Below, in pieces: positions 27,211 through 38,895 of a stretch of DNA of 41,458 bases. The stretch's first letter is position 1. Every line of letters starts with the position of its first letter. This DNA comes from Collinsella tanakaei (lineage in GTDB: Bacteria > Actinomycetota > Coriobacteriia > Coriobacteriales > Coriobacteriaceae): the NCBI RefSeq assembly GCF_030373545.1, contig NZ_JAUDCO010000012.1, positions 1 through 41,458 on the forward strand. The letters run 5' to 3'. Below the pieces are notes generated by a model. It was not told the DNA's origin. It saw nothing but the letters and a program-made list of their open reading frames with translations, and made no database searches. The position numbers were made by a program, and so were the translations under genes.

Positions 27211-27242
27211 CGCTCGCGCACGTGTCGAGTAAGGAGAGGAAC

Positions 27243-27845
27243 ATGAAGCTTACAAACCGCGCTGCCGGTGCAGCCGCCTCCATCGCCGCGGTGGCGCTCG
27301 TCGCCCCGAATCCGGCGTTTGCCGAGGGCTCTGCCGGCGGTCCGTCGATTCTGATCCCCAACATGGCGGAGTTCATCCCCGCGCTCATCGCCTTTCTCAT
27401 CATCTGGGTCGTGCTGGCCAAGATCGCTTGGCCCAAGGTCCTGACGATGATGGACGAGCGCAGCCGCCGCATCGAGGAGAGCCTCGAGGAGGCCGAGCGC
27501 ACCAAGCAGAAGGCGCTCGACGACCGCAAGACGTCCGACGAGCTCGTCGCCGACGCGCGTCGCCAGGCCGCCGAGATCGTGCTCGCCGCGCGTCAGGACG
27601 CCGAGCACGAGCGCGCCCGCATCCTCGCCGCCGCGCACACCGAGGCCGAGGACATCATCTCCAAGGCGCGTGCGAACGCCGAGGAGGAGCGCCGCTCGCT
27701 GTACTCCGAAGCTGCCGGCACCATCGCCGACCTCTCGGTCTCCGTGGCCTCCAAGATCGTGGAGAAGTCTCTGGACGAGGACGGCGAGCAGCGCCGCCTC
27801 ATCGAGCGCTACATCAAAGAGGTAGGTAGCCTGAATGCCAACTAG
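27243..27845 (+). CDS. atpF: F0F1 ATP synthase subunit b
   Basis: Subunit b is the peripheral stalk that joins F1 to Fo. The 200-aa protein has a long charged coiled coil (about 65-180). Its membrane helix is at about 38-60 (FIPALIAFLIIWVVLAKIAW). In front of it lies a second hydrophobic stretch ending in NPAFA-EG, which looks like a cleavable signal peptide (residues 1-27). That places the short segment between them outside the cell. The ATG at 27243 has AAGGAGAGG upstream; an ATG at 27222 lacks a site. atpH overlaps its end by 11 bp. Confidence 0.93.
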   Translation: MKLTNRAAGAAASIAAVALVAPNPAFAEGSAGGPSILIPNMAEFIPALIAFLIIWVVLAKIAWPKVLTMMDERSRRIEESLEEAERTKQKALDDRKTSDELVADARRQAAEIVLAARQDAEHERARILAAAHTEAEDIISKARANAEEERRSLYSEAAGTIADLSVSVASKIVEKSLDEDGEQRRLIERYIKEVGSLNAN

Positions 27846-28320
27846 CCGTAGGGAGAACAGGGTCCTCGAGACCTATGCCCGCGCCCTGCTCGAGGCTGCG
27901 AAGGCGGAGGGTCGCGTCTTTACCGACCTGGACGCCCTCGGCGCTCTTTCCCAGGCGAGCCCCGAGATCCTCGCGGTCGTCAAGACCATGGTCGAGCGCG
28001 ACCAGCTCGACCTGTTGCCGCAGGTCGCCGAGGCCTATCGCGCCATGACCGAGGACGATGAGGACGTCGTGGGCGTGACCGTCACGACCGCCGTCGAGCT
28101 CGACGACGAGCTGCGCGCGCAGATCGTCGCGATGTGCGAGGAGCAGCTCGGCAGCCGCGTGTCGCTCATCGAGCGCGTCGACCCGTCCATCATCGGCGGC
28201 ATCGTGCTCGAGGCTCGCGGCCAGCGCCGCGACATCTCGGTCAAGACCCAGCTGCGCGCCGCGCGCAAGACGCTCGGCGAAGCCCAGCTCACTTTAGGAG
28301 GTGAGGCCAGCAATGGCTGA
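27835..28320 (+). CDS. atpH: F1 ATP synthase subunit delta
   Basis: Delta attaches the b stalk to the top of F1. The 161-aa protein opens with the family pattern of a helical N-terminal domain ([21 protein letters not shown]). It has the C-terminal signature [21 protein letters not shown] near 120. It is somewhat shorter than the usual 175-180. The start overlaps atpF by 11 bp, and its last 8 bases overlap atpA, which indicates tight translational coupling. Confidence 0.93.
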   Translation: MPTSRRENRVLETYARALLEAAKAEGRVFTDLDALGALSQASPEILAVVKTMVERDQLDLLPQVAEAYRAMTEDDEDVVGVTVTTAVELDDELRAQIVAMCEEQLGSRVSLIERVDPSIIGGIVLEARGQRRDISVKTQLRAARKTLGEAQLTLGGEASNG

Positions 28321-29923
28321 GATCATTAACGCCCAGACCATAGCCCAGGCCCTCGCGAAGAAACTCGATTCGCTCAACGCGGTCGTCGACACGCAGGAGG
28401 TCTCCCTCGTCGATGAGGTGGGAGACGGCATCGCCCGCGTCTCGGGCCTGCGCAGCGCCATGGCCGGCGAGCTGCTTGAGTTTAAGAGCAGCGAGACGGG
28501 GGAGACGGTGTTCGGTCTCGCCCAGAACCTTGAGCGCGACGAGGTCGGCGCCGTTCTGTTCGGCAACGTCTCCGTCATCAAGGAGGGCGACGAGTGCCGC
28601 ACCACCGGCCACATCATGGACATCCCCGTGGGCCGCGGCATGCTCGGCCGCGTCGTGAACCCGCTCGGCGAGCCCATCGACGGCCTCGGCGAGATCCGCA
28701 CGACCCACTATCGCCCCATCGAGTTCAAGGCGCCCGGCGTCATCGACCGCACCCCGGTGTGCGAGCCCGTCCAGACCGGCCTGCTCGCCATCGACTCGAT
28801 GATCCCCATCGGCCGCGGCCAGCGCGAGCTCATCATCGGCGACCGCAAGGTCGGCAAGACGGCCATCGCCATCGACGCCATCATCAACCAGCGCGGCAAG
28901 GGCATGGTCTGCATCTACGTGGCCATCGGCCAGAAGGCCTCCACGGTCGCCAACATCCGCGCCACGCTCGAGGAGCATCACGCGCTCGACTACACGGTCA
29001 TCGTCTCGGCCACCGCAGCCGAGTCGGCGCCCATGCAGTACATCGCGCCCATGGCCGGCGCCGCGATCGGTGAGTTCTTCATGTACAACGGTGTGGACGG
29101 CAAGCCCGCGAGCGCCGAGAACCCCGGCGGCCACGTGCTCGTCATCTACGATGACCTGTCCAAGCAGGCCGTCGCCTACCGTCAGATGTCGCTGACGCTG
29201 CGCCGTCCGCCCGGACGCGAGGCCTACCCCGGCGACATCTTCTACCTGCATTCGCGCCTGCTGGAGCGTGCCTGCAAGCTCTCCGAGGCCAACGGCTCGG
29301 GCTCTATGACCGCGCTGCCCCTCATCGAGACGCAGGACGGCGACGTGTCGGCCTACATTCCGACGAACGTCATCTCCATTACCGATGGTCAGATCTACCT
29401 GCAGAGCGACCTGTTCTTCCAGGGACAGCGCCCCGCGGTCGACGTCGGCATCTCCGTGTCGCGCGTCGGCGGCGCCGCGCAGATCAAGTCCATGAAGCAG
29501 GTGGCCGGCAACCTGCGCCTTGACCTGGCTTCCTACCAGGAGCTTTCGGGCTTCGCGCAGTTCGGCAGCGACCTCGACGCGGCCACGCAGCAGCAGCTGA
29601 CTCACGGCTCGCGCATGACGGAGCTGCTCAAGCAGTCGCGCTTCAAGCCGTTCGACGTGGCCGAGCAGGTCCTCGTGCTGTTCGCCGGCAACAAGGGCTT
29701 CTTGGACGATCTGCCCCTGTCGCAGGTGCTCGAGTTCCGCGATGGGCTCGTCAGCTACGCGAACAGCAGCTACGGGCGACTCCTCGAGCGCGTGCGCTCC
29801 GAGAAGATCGCCGGCGACCTGGACGAGCAGCTCATGCAGATGATTTCCGACTACAAGGCGGATTTCGTCGGCAAGCATGCCGCCCAGGTCGTCGAGGACG
29901 GCTCTGATTCCGAGGAGAACTAA
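28313..29923 (+). CDS. atpA: F1 ATP synthase subunit alpha
   Basis: Alpha carries the non-catalytic nucleotide sites of the F1 hexamer. The 536-aa protein has the Walker A loop GDRKVGKT (usual GDRQTGKT) near residue 176 and the signature [21 protein letters not shown] near 300. It also has the ATPase alpha/beta motif [15 protein letters not shown] near 370. The ATG at 28313 is chosen because AGGAGGTG sits 9 bp before it; the GTG at 28301 overlaps that site. It overlaps atpH by 8 bp and precedes atpG by 5 bp. Confidence 0.98.
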   Translation: MAEIINAQTIAQALAKKLDSLNAVVDTQEVSLVDEVGDGIARVSGLRSAMAGELLEFKSSETGETVFGLAQNLERDEVGAVLFGNVSVIKEGDECRTTGHIMDIPVGRGMLGRVVNPLGEPIDGLGEIRTTHYRPIEFKAPGVIDRTPVCEPVQTGLLAIDSMIPIGRGQRELIIGDRKVGKTAIAIDAIINQRGKGMVCIYVAIGQKASTVANIRATLEEHHALDYTVIVSATAAESAPMQYIAPMAGAAIGEFFMYNGVDGKPASAENPGGHVLVIYDDLSKQAVAYRQMSLTLRRPPGREAYPGDIFYLHSRLLERACKLSEANGSGSMTALPLIETQDGDVSAYIPTNVISITDGQIYLQSDLFFQGQRPAVDVGISVSRVGGAAQIKSMKQVAGNLRLDLASYQELSGFAQFGSDLDAATQQQLTHGSRMTELLKQSRFKPFDVAEQVLVLFAGNKGFLDDLPLSQVLEFRDGLVSYANSSYGRLLERVRSEKIAGDLDEQLMQMISDYKADFVGKHAAQVVEDGSDSEEN

Positions 29924-29928
29924 GCTCC

Positions 29929-32288
<2,360 letters not shown>

Positions 32289-32291
32289 CAC

Positions 32292-32699
32292 ATGGCCATG
32301 CAGCTGCGGATCGTCTGCCCCGAAACCAGCGCCTACGAGGGCGAGGCGGCGTTTGTCGCCCTGCCGTCGACCGACGGCGAGCTCGGCGTGGCCGCGCGCC
32401 ATGCGAGCGAGATCTGCACGCTCGGTTCCGGCTACATCCGCGTGAGCGATACCGCCATGGGGACGATCGACCACCGCTTCGCGGTGAGCGGCGGCTATGC
32501 CCAGATCGCCGATGACGAGGTCATCGTGCTCGCTGAACGCGCCGCCGACGTGGACGCGGTCGACGTCGCTCGGGTTCAAGCTAAACTTCAAGGTTTTGAA
32601 GACCAGTTGAGCGTTTTGTCAGAGAACGATGCACGCCGTGCGTACCTTTATAATGAAATCGCATGGTGCAGGCTGCTGCTCGACGCGCAGACGTCATAG
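32292..32699 (+). CDS. atpC: F1 ATP synthase subunit epsilon
   Basis: Epsilon contacts the c-ring and can inhibit ATP hydrolysis. The 135-aa protein has the N-terminal beta sandwich (MQLRIVCPETSAYEGEAAFVALPSTDGELGV) and a shorter C-terminal helical pair (about 88-130). An in-frame ATG at 32298 is an equally possible start. It is the last gene of the operon. A CCCGGG hairpin follows before murA. Confidence 0.95.
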   Translation: MAMQLRIVCPETSAYEGEAAFVALPSTDGELGVAARHASEICTLGSGYIRVSDTAMGTIDHRFAVSGGYAQIADDEVIVLAERAADVDAVDVARVQAKLQGFEDQLSVLSENDARRAYLYNEIAWCRLLLDAQTS

Positions 32700-32727
32700 C
32701 GCGCGGAGGCGGTCACAAGGCTTTCAT

Positions 32728-32758
32728 CATGCCCGGGGATGCACAGTTCCCGGGCATG
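32728..32758 (+). terminator. Hairpin after atpC, before murA
   Basis: CATGCCCGGG (32728-32737) pairs with CCCGGGCATG (32749-32758) around an 11-nt loop. Only two T residues follow. It could end atp transcription in the manner of U-less actinobacterial terminators, or fold in a murA leader. The murA start is 22 bp on, the same layout as the hairpin before upp. Confidence 0.5.
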
Positions 32759-32780
32759 TTCATATCGAAGGGGATCACGC

Positions 32781-34064
32781 TTGGATATCATTCGCGTTGA
32801 AGGTGGACATGCCCTCGCCGGCAGCGTCTGCGTATCGGGCGCCAAGAACTCCGCGCTCAAGTTGATGGCCGCGACCCTGCTGGCCCCGGGCGTCACGACG
32901 CTCCAGAACGTGCCCAACATCTCCGACGTGCACGTCATGGGCAAGGTGCTCAAGCGCATGGGCGCGACCATCGAGGTCGCCGACGAGCACAGCCTGGTGA
33001 TCGACACCTCCAACGTCGACTCCTGGGAGGCTCCCTACGAGCTCGTTGCCAAGATGCGCGCCTCGACGGCGGTCATGGGTCCGCTGCTCGGCCGCTTCGG
33101 CCGCGCGAAGATCGCCATGCCCGGTGGCTGCAACCTCGGCGCCCGCAAGATCGACATGCATATCCTGGGCCTCGAGGCCCTCGGCGTGAAGTTCGACACC
33201 GACCACGGCTACATCCATGCCGACGCCTCCGAGGGCCTGATCGGCGCCAACGTCACGCTCGAGTTCGCGAGTGTCGGCGCCACCGAGAACCTCATCATGG
33301 CGGCCGTGCGCGCCCGCGGGACCACAGTGATCGACAACGCCGCCCGCGAGCCCGAGATCGTCGATTTGGCGAATATGCTCAATTCGATGGGCGCCAAGAT
33401 CGTCGGAGCCGGAACCCCGGTCGTGCAGATCGAGGGCGTCAAGGAGCTCCACCCCACGACGCACCGCGTCATCGGCGACCGCATCGAGGCGGGCACCTTC
33501 ATCGTCGCCGGTGCGCTCGCGGCCGGCGAGGACGGTATCGAGGTGCGCGGCTTCAACTCTAACCACCTGGGCATGGTCATCAAGAAGTTCGAGCTCATGG
33601 GCATCGATATCGAGCACATCGAGGGCGGTGTGCGCGTGAGGCGCGCCGAGCGCATCCTGCCGGTCGATATCCAGACGCTGCCCTTCCCGGGCTTCCCGAC
33701 CGATATGCAGGCTCAGGCCATGGTGCTGTCCGCGCTCGCGGACGGCAGCTCGGTCATCACCGAGAACATATTCGAGAACCGTTTCATGTTCGCCTCTGAG
33801 CTGGTCCGCATGGGCGCGGACATCCGCATCGAGAGCCACCACGCCATGATCCACGGCGTCAAGGGCTTCTCGGGCGCCCAGGTGGTCTCGCCTGACCTGC
33901 GCGGTGGCGCGGCCCTCGTGGTCGCCGGCCTCGTGGCCGACGGCTACACCGAGGTCTCCGCCATCCATCACATCGACCGCGGCTACGAGCACTTCGTCAA
34001 GAAGCTCGAGGACCTCGGCGCTTGCGTGCAGCGCGCGACCATCCCCGACCCCACGGACGAATAG
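32781..34064 (+). CDS. murA: UDP-N-acetylglucosamine 1-carboxyvinyltransferase
   Basis: MurA starts peptidoglycan synthesis by adding enolpyruvate from PEP to UDP-GlcNAc. The 427-aa protein is normal in length. Asn in SGAKNSALKL near residue 20 and the active-site Cys 117 in MPGGCNLGARKID are present, so it should be fosfomycin-sensitive. FPTDMQAQ near 305 and the C-terminal RGGAALVVAGLVADG are also typical. The TTG start at 32781 has GAAGGGG 7 bp upstream; upstream in-frame codons add residues unlike the family. Position directly after atpC is a conserved synteny. Confidence 0.96.
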   Translation: MDIIRVEGGHALAGSVCVSGAKNSALKLMAATLLAPGVTTLQNVPNISDVHVMGKVLKRMGATIEVADEHSLVIDTSNVDSWEAPYELVAKMRASTAVMGPLLGRFGRAKIAMPGGCNLGARKIDMHILGLEALGVKFDTDHGYIHADASEGLIGANVTLEFASVGATENLIMAAVRARGTTVIDNAAREPEIVDLANMLNSMGAKIVGAGTPVVQIEGVKELHPTTHRVIGDRIEAGTFIVAGALAAGEDGIEVRGFNSNHLGMVIKKFELMGIDIEHIEGGVRVRRAERILPVDIQTLPFPGFPTDMQAQAMVLSALADGSSVITENIFENRFMFASELVRMGADIRIESHHAMIHGVKGFSGAQVVSPDLRGGAALVVAGLVADGYTEVSAIHHIDRGYEHFVKKLEDLGACVQRATIPDPTDE

Positions 34065-34076
34065 GGCAGGTACCCC

Positions 34077-35279
34077 ATGAGAAACAAACCCGTACAGGAT
34101 TCCCGGCGCCCGAGTACCGGCGCCGCGAGCCGCATCTATAGCCGCGACAACGTCGCGCGCTACTCCGAGCGCGCGCGTCAGCGTCGGCGCGGCAAGCGCA
34201 TCCGCCGCGTGATCCTGGTGACCGTGCTGGGCCTGCTGGCCTGCGTGGGCACCGCCGCCGGCCTGTGGGTAAGCCGCATCGCCGGCAACCTCAACAACTC
34301 GTCGGTCATCACGAACAACCTGCTGATGACCCTGGTCGACACGGACGTCGCGCGCGATCCCTTCTACATGCTGCTGCTCGGCACCGACGGGCGCCCCGGC
34401 GAGGAGACCTATCGTTCGGACTCCATCATCCTGGCGCGTATCGACCCGACCGAGAAGAAGGTGGCGCTCGTCTCGATTCCGCGCGACACGCGCGTCGAGT
34501 ACAACGGTTCGACCATGAAGATCAACGCCACGCACGCCTACGATGGCGCCGAGGGCGTCGTCAAGGCCGTCAACGAGCTGTGCGGCATCGAGATCTCGCA
34601 CTACGCCGAGATCAACTTCGAGGGCATGGAGGCGCTCATCGACGCCGTGGGCGGTATAGACATCAACGCGACCGACGGCGTGGACGACCCCGCTCACCTG
34701 GACATCGTCATCGAGCCGGGCTATCAGCACATGGACGGTGCGACGGCGCTCACCTATGCGCGCGCCCGCTACCAGTACATCGACGGCGACTACACGCGCA
34801 TGCGCCATCAGCGCCAGGTGCTCTCGGCACTTGCCAACAAGATGCTCAACGAGATGGACGTCACCAACATCGTCGACATCATCGATTCGCTTTCCAACAT
34901 GGTGATCACCGACCTGAGCATCCAGGATATCGTCACGCTCGTGAACGCGATGCGCGGCATGGACACCGACGAGATCTGGTCGGCCAACCTGCCGTCGTGG
35001 GCGGGCGAGGACACCTACGTGGACGGCCAGAGCTACGTGTTCGTGCACGAGGAAGCGCTCGCCGAGATGATGGAGCGCATGGACGACGGCAAGGATCCGC
35101 AGGGCCCGCAGTCCATGGGCACCGGCGGCGAGGGCTCCACGACGACCGGCGACCTTGCCAACAACTCGTCCGAGGACTGGGTGTACGGCGAGGCCACGAC
35201 CAGCTCGGACTTAGAGGACGAGTCCGAGGGGACCGAAAGCGAGAGCGACGTCGGGGAATCCTCGCTCGAGACCGAATAG
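34077..35279 (+). CDS. LytR-CpsA-Psr family cell-wall polymer ligase
   Basis: LCP enzymes transfer lipid-linked wall polymers (teichoic-acid or polysaccharide type) to peptidoglycan. The 400-aa protein has a basic cytoplasmic N-terminus, one membrane helix at about 45-66, and the LCP domain (about 96-260). That domain contains LLLGTDGRPGEETYRSDS, SIPRDTRV (conserved Arg) and YARARYQYIDGDYTRMRHQR. The last 60 residues are acidic, Ser/Thr/Gly-rich and probably disordered outside the cell. It is 12 bp after murA, so both envelope genes probably share a transcript, ended by a clear terminator. Confidence 0.93.
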   Translation: MRNKPVQDSRRPSTGAASRIYSRDNVARYSERARQRRRGKRIRRVILVTVLGLLACVGTAAGLWVSRIAGNLNNSSVITNNLLMTLVDTDVARDPFYMLLLGTDGRPGEETYRSDSIILARIDPTEKKVALVSIPRDTRVEYNGSTMKINATHAYDGAEGVVKAVNELCGIEISHYAEINFEGMEALIDAVGGIDINATDGVDDPAHLDIVIEPGYQHMDGATALTYARARYQYIDGDYTRMRHQRQVLSALANKMLNEMDVTNIVDIIDSLSNMVITDLSIQDIVTLVNAMRGMDTDEIWSANLPSWAGEDTYVDGQSYVFVHEEALAEMMERMDDGKDPQGPQSMGTGGEGSTTTGDLANNSSEDWVYGEATTSSDLEDESEGTESESDVGESSLETE

Positions 35280-35284
35280 CCACC

Positions 35285-35318
35285 GGGCTGACAAGGGCCG
35301 CCTTGTCAGCCCGCTTTT
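35285..35318 (+). terminator. Rho-independent terminator of murA-LCP
   Basis: A perfect 12-bp stem GGGCTGACAAGG/CCTTGTCAGCCC with the four-base loop GCCG is followed by GCTTTT. It lies 6 bp after the LCP stop. Confidence 0.85.
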
Positions 35319-35387
35319 ATGCTGTACGGAGGGCGCGCTGCTTTGCGGTGCCGCTTCTGCTCTTCGCGGAAACGCCCTGAAACGACA

Positions 35388-35443
35388 AAGGGGACGCACC
35401 GCCTTGCCGGAGACGTTGGGCCCGCAAGGAGGTGCGCCCCCTT
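35388..35443 (-). terminator. Rho-independent terminator of pepT
   Basis: A 20-bp stem with two mismatches (35388-35407 with 35424-35443) lies just after the pepT stop on the minus strand. It is followed there by TTTGTCGTTT. On the plus strand it has no T-run, so it serves pepT. Confidence 0.75.
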
Positions 35444-35466
35444 CGCCATGGGTGGATAAGGATCGG

Positions 35467-36711
<1,245 letters not shown>

Positions 36712-36766
36712 GGGAAGCTCCTTAGAAGATCGTCGCCGATATAAAATCCGCCTACAGCGTAGCACG

Positions 36767-36798
36767 CGACAAGATGGTGCCAGGTACAAACTTGTCGG
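36767..36798 (+). repeat. Family C palindromic repeat, copy 1
   Basis: CGACAAG...CTTGTCGG with GATGGTGCCAGGTACAAA between. The ends pair over 7 bp and GTGCC/GGTAC sits in the centre, a layout typical of REP sequences. It lies between the divergent pepT and GNAT genes. TTGTCG in its right end could act as a -35 box for the GNAT gene (TATGAA at 36813), but spacing is 15 bp. Confidence 0.85.
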
Positions 36799-36849
36799 CT
36801 ACGATTGCATGCTATGAAGTCGCTGTGCAGATACCGATGGAGGTTGGAG

Positions 36850-37395
36850 ATGCTGGAAACCGATCGCTTGCTGTTGCGCTCTTGGCGCGAAGACGATGCC
36901 GATGCCCTATTTGAGCTCGCGCGCGACCCGAGGGTCGGTCCGGCGGCGGGCTGGCCTCCCCATCGCAGTGTGGAGGAGAGCGCCGGGATCATTCACAATG
37001 TCTTGATGATGCCCGACAGCTTTGCCATCGTCGAGCGGACCACGGGGGCGCTTGTGGGAGCCATCGCCCTTAAACACGAGGACGCTTCGGAGATGGCGGG
37101 TATCGATGAGGCGGAACTCGGTTACTGGATTGGCGCAACGCACTGGGGCCTTGGCTATGCCACGGAGGCGGCGCGGGCCGTGGTGGCATACGGCTTTGAT
37201 GAGCTCGGGCTTATCTCGATCTGGGCGGGATACTATGGGGGCAACGAGCGCTCGCGCCGCGTGCAGGAGAAGCTCGGCTTTGTGTTCCAATACCGAGTCG
37301 AACGCGAGGTGGAGCTGCTGGGTGAACGTCGCGTCGAATACTGCCAACGCCTCCTGTCGCGACAAGATGGTGCCGGGTGCAAACTTGTCGGCTAG
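36850..37395 (+). CDS. GNAT-family N-acetyltransferase (RimJ/RimL type) with repeat-encoded C-terminus
   Basis: The protein transfers acetyl from acetyl-CoA, probably to an amino group of a protein or small molecule; the substrate is not evident. Family features are ETDRLLLRSWREDDADALFELA at the start, ELGYWIGATHWGLGYATEAARAVVAYGFDELGL (acetyl-CoA motif A, about 95-130), and NERSRRVQEKLGFVFQ near 143. The ATG at 36850 has GGAGGTTGGAG just upstream. The last twelve residues (SRQDGAGCKLVG) and the stop codon come from a family C repeat. The gene lies between two copies of that repeat in the same orientation. Confidence 0.88.
   Translation: MLETDRLLLRSWREDDADALFELARDPRVGPAAGWPPHRSVEESAGIIHNVLMMPDSFAIVERTTGALVGAIALKHEDASEMAGIDEAELGYWIGATHWGLGYATEAARAVVAYGFDELGLISIWAGYYGGNERSRRVQEKLGFVFQYRVEREVELLGERRVEYCQRLLSRQDGAGCKLVG
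37360..37391 (+). repeat. Family C palindromic repeat, copy 2, inside the GNAT gene end
   Basis: CGACAAGATGGTGCCGGGTG continues to CTTGTCGGC. It matches copy 1 except for two or three bases and lies in the same orientation. The GNAT reading frame runs through it and stops at TAG just after. Confidence 0.88.
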
Positions 37396-37400
37396 GGCCG

Positions 37401-37778
37401 CTACAGCTTCAAGCCATGGTCAGCGGCGTATCGCCTGCAAAACGCCTCGAGTTTCGGGAAATCATCCGATACCGCGCTCCAAACGATTGAACGGTCGAGT
37501 TTCCCGTAATCATGCGCAAATATGTTTCTCATGCCGTGGATGGCTTTCCAAGGTATGTCAGGATACGCTTCTTTTGCGCGGCTCGACATGTTTCCCGCCT
37601 CTTCGGCAACGCGAAAGACGCACATGAAGATGCCGTCGGCGTTCATGCGGCCCTGTGCGGATTCGTCGGAAACGAAAACGTCTTTTGTCAGATTGAGCTC
37701 GCGGACCCTCTCGTTCGTTTCCCGTATGACACGGTATATTTCAGCCACGCGTGCATCATCGCTGTTCCTCGCGCTCAT
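37401..37778 (-). CDS. hepT: HepT-like ribonuclease toxin (DUF86 family)
   Basis: HepT toxins are HEPN RNases kept inactive by the MNT partner. The 125-aa, mostly helical protein has the exact active-site motif R-x4-H-x-Y (Arg84, His89, Tyr91 in MRNIFAHDYG). Tyr is the residue adenylylated by MntA in studied pairs. The ATG at 37778 overlaps the antitoxin gene by 23 bp, and GAAGGGG precedes it. Codon use and GC are lower than in the neighbouring core genes, which suggests transfer. Confidence 0.87.
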   Translation of the reverse strand: MSARNSDDARVAEIYRVIRETNERVRELNLTKDVFVSDESAQGRMNADGIFMCVFRVAEEAGNMSSRAKEAYPDIPWKAIHGMRNIFAHDYGKLDRSIVWSAVSDDFPKLEAFCRRYAADHGLKL

Positions 37779-38262
37779 AAAGAATCACCCCTTCGCGTTC
37801 GATGGCATGTGCGAACTCGTCATTACCTAGATCCGCTCTTGATACGATGTCGACATGTTTCCCCGTGCGTTCGCGAATCGCTTCTGAAAACGCCGACAGC
37901 TCCAGAAGACTGAGCTCACCGTCGTCGTAAACGATGCGCAAATCGATGTCGCTTTGCGGCGTCGCCTCGCCTCGCGCGTATGAGCCGAACAGCACGACGG
38001 CGGATATGCCGGCGCAGCGTCGGGCCTCTTCCTCGACAATGCTTTTGATGGCAGAAAGGCTCAAGATCGATTGGAGGGGCGCTCTTCGGGTCTGCTGATC
38101 ATCGGACAGGCCGATTGTAAAGGGGATGCGACCCTCGCGGAGCGTCTGCTTGGCGAATAGGTTGATGGCGGTCGAGACGCTCATGCCGACTTCGTTGCAG
38201 AAGGCTGCAAATTGAGCTTTGGTTTCGCTGTCCATGCGGACGCTCAAAATCGATTGTGCCAT
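37756..38262 (-). CDS. MntA-type nucleotidyltransferase antitoxin with RelB/DinJ-like N-terminus
   Basis: The 168-aa protein joins two antitoxin domains. Residues 1-55 look like a RelB/DinJ ribbon-helix-helix domain (SVRMDSETKAQFAAFC, GMSVSTAINLFAKQTLREG, RIPF). Residues 70-168 are a minimal nucleotidyltransferase with the exact GS-x10-D-x-D motif (Gly93, Ser94, Asp105, Asp107) and a third Asp at 138 (KHVDIV). MNT antitoxins add AMP to the HepT tyrosine and are usually about 100-140 aa without a DNA-binding part. Here the N-terminus may repress its own promoter. It precedes and overlaps the toxin gene. An earlier ATG is not available in frame. Confidence 0.85.
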   Translation of the reverse strand: MAQSILSVRMDSETKAQFAAFCNEVGMSVSTAINLFAKQTLREGRIPFTIGLSDDQQTRRAPLQSILSLSAIKSIVEEEARRCAGISAVVLFGSYARGEATPQSDIDLRIVYDDGELSLLELSAFSEAIRERTGKHVDIVSRADLGNDEFAHAIEREGVILYEREEQR

Positions 38263-38282
38263 AGGGGCTCCCCAGTTTGTTG

Positions 38283-38308
38283 TATGACAATGTAAATCAT
38301 AGTGCTAT
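38283..38308 (-). promoter_or_regulatory. Candidate operator/promoter of the toxin-antitoxin pair
   Basis: TATGA (38283-38287) and TCATA (38297-38301) form an inverted repeat with a 9-bp spacer, and ATAGTGCTAT (38299-38308) is a second palindrome overlapping it. They lie 20-45 bp before the antitoxin start in an AT-rich patch. On the minus strand TATGAT within it could be a -10 box. Ribbon-helix-helix antitoxins bind such sites, so autoregulation is plausible but unproven. Confidence 0.4.
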
Positions 38309-38334
38309 ATACCCGTAAAAACCAGATGTAGCGC

Positions 38335-38366
38335 CGACAAGATGACGCCGGGCACAAACTTGTCGG
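38335..38366 (+). repeat. Family C palindromic repeat, copy 3
   Basis: CGACAAGATGACGCCGGGCA continues to CTTGTCGG. It has the same orientation as copies 1 and 2. Copies 2 and 3 bracket the toxin-antitoxin pair, and copies 1 and 2 bracket the GNAT gene. Confidence 0.85.
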
Positions 38367-38466
38367 CTGCAGCCGCGCGGATTCGCTCCGTTCCCCTTTG
38401 GAACCATGCCTGCGCCCCGGCGATGCGCTACACTGAGACGCGATATGCGATGGAGAGGACGACCAT

Positions 38467-38892
38467 ATGGACACCACCGACATTTCCCGCGAGCTGCATC
38501 TGACCGTGGCAAACGAGGACTATCTCGAGTGCATGGTTCGCCTTGAGCGCGAGGGCGCGCTCGGCGAGGGGATCCGCTCGGTCGACATCGCCCAGCAGCT
38601 CGGCGTCTCCAAGGCGTCGGTCAACAAGGCGGTCACCGTCCTGAAGGAGCAGGGCCTGGTGGAGCAGTCCCACTACGGCAAGGTCATCCTTACCGATGCC
38701 GGCCGCGAGCTCGGCAGCGCCGTGTGGAACCGCCATCGCCTGATTCGCACCTTCCTCGTCCAAGAGCTGGGTGTCGAGTTCGAGCGTGCGGACGCCGAGG
38801 CGTGCATGATGGAACACGCCCTGTCCGAGGACACCATGCAGCGTTGGATGTCCTACCTCGAGCAGCAGGGCATCACGGTCGGCGAGGAGTAG
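38467..38892 (+). CDS. DtxR/MntR-family metal-dependent regulator
   Basis: The 141-aa protein has an N-terminal winged helix (LTVANEDYLECMVRLE, then SVDIAQQLGVSKASVNKAVTVLKEQGLV). The DtxR dimerisation/metal domain follows, with RHRLIRTFLVQELG and DAEACMMEHALSEDTMQRW carrying the usual Glu, Cys and His ligands. No SH3 domain is present, as in MntR. Such proteins repress metal-uptake genes when bound to Fe2+ or Mn2+. The next gene starts 3 bp after its stop. TACACT at 38429-38434 could be its -10 box. Confidence 0.9.
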   Translation: MDTTDISRELHLTVANEDYLECMVRLEREGALGEGIRSVDIAQQLGVSKASVNKAVTVLKEQGLVEQSHYGKVILTDAGRELGSAVWNRHRLIRTFLVQELGVEFERADAEACMMEHALSEDTMQRWMSYLEQQGITVGEE

Positions 38893-38895
38893 CCC

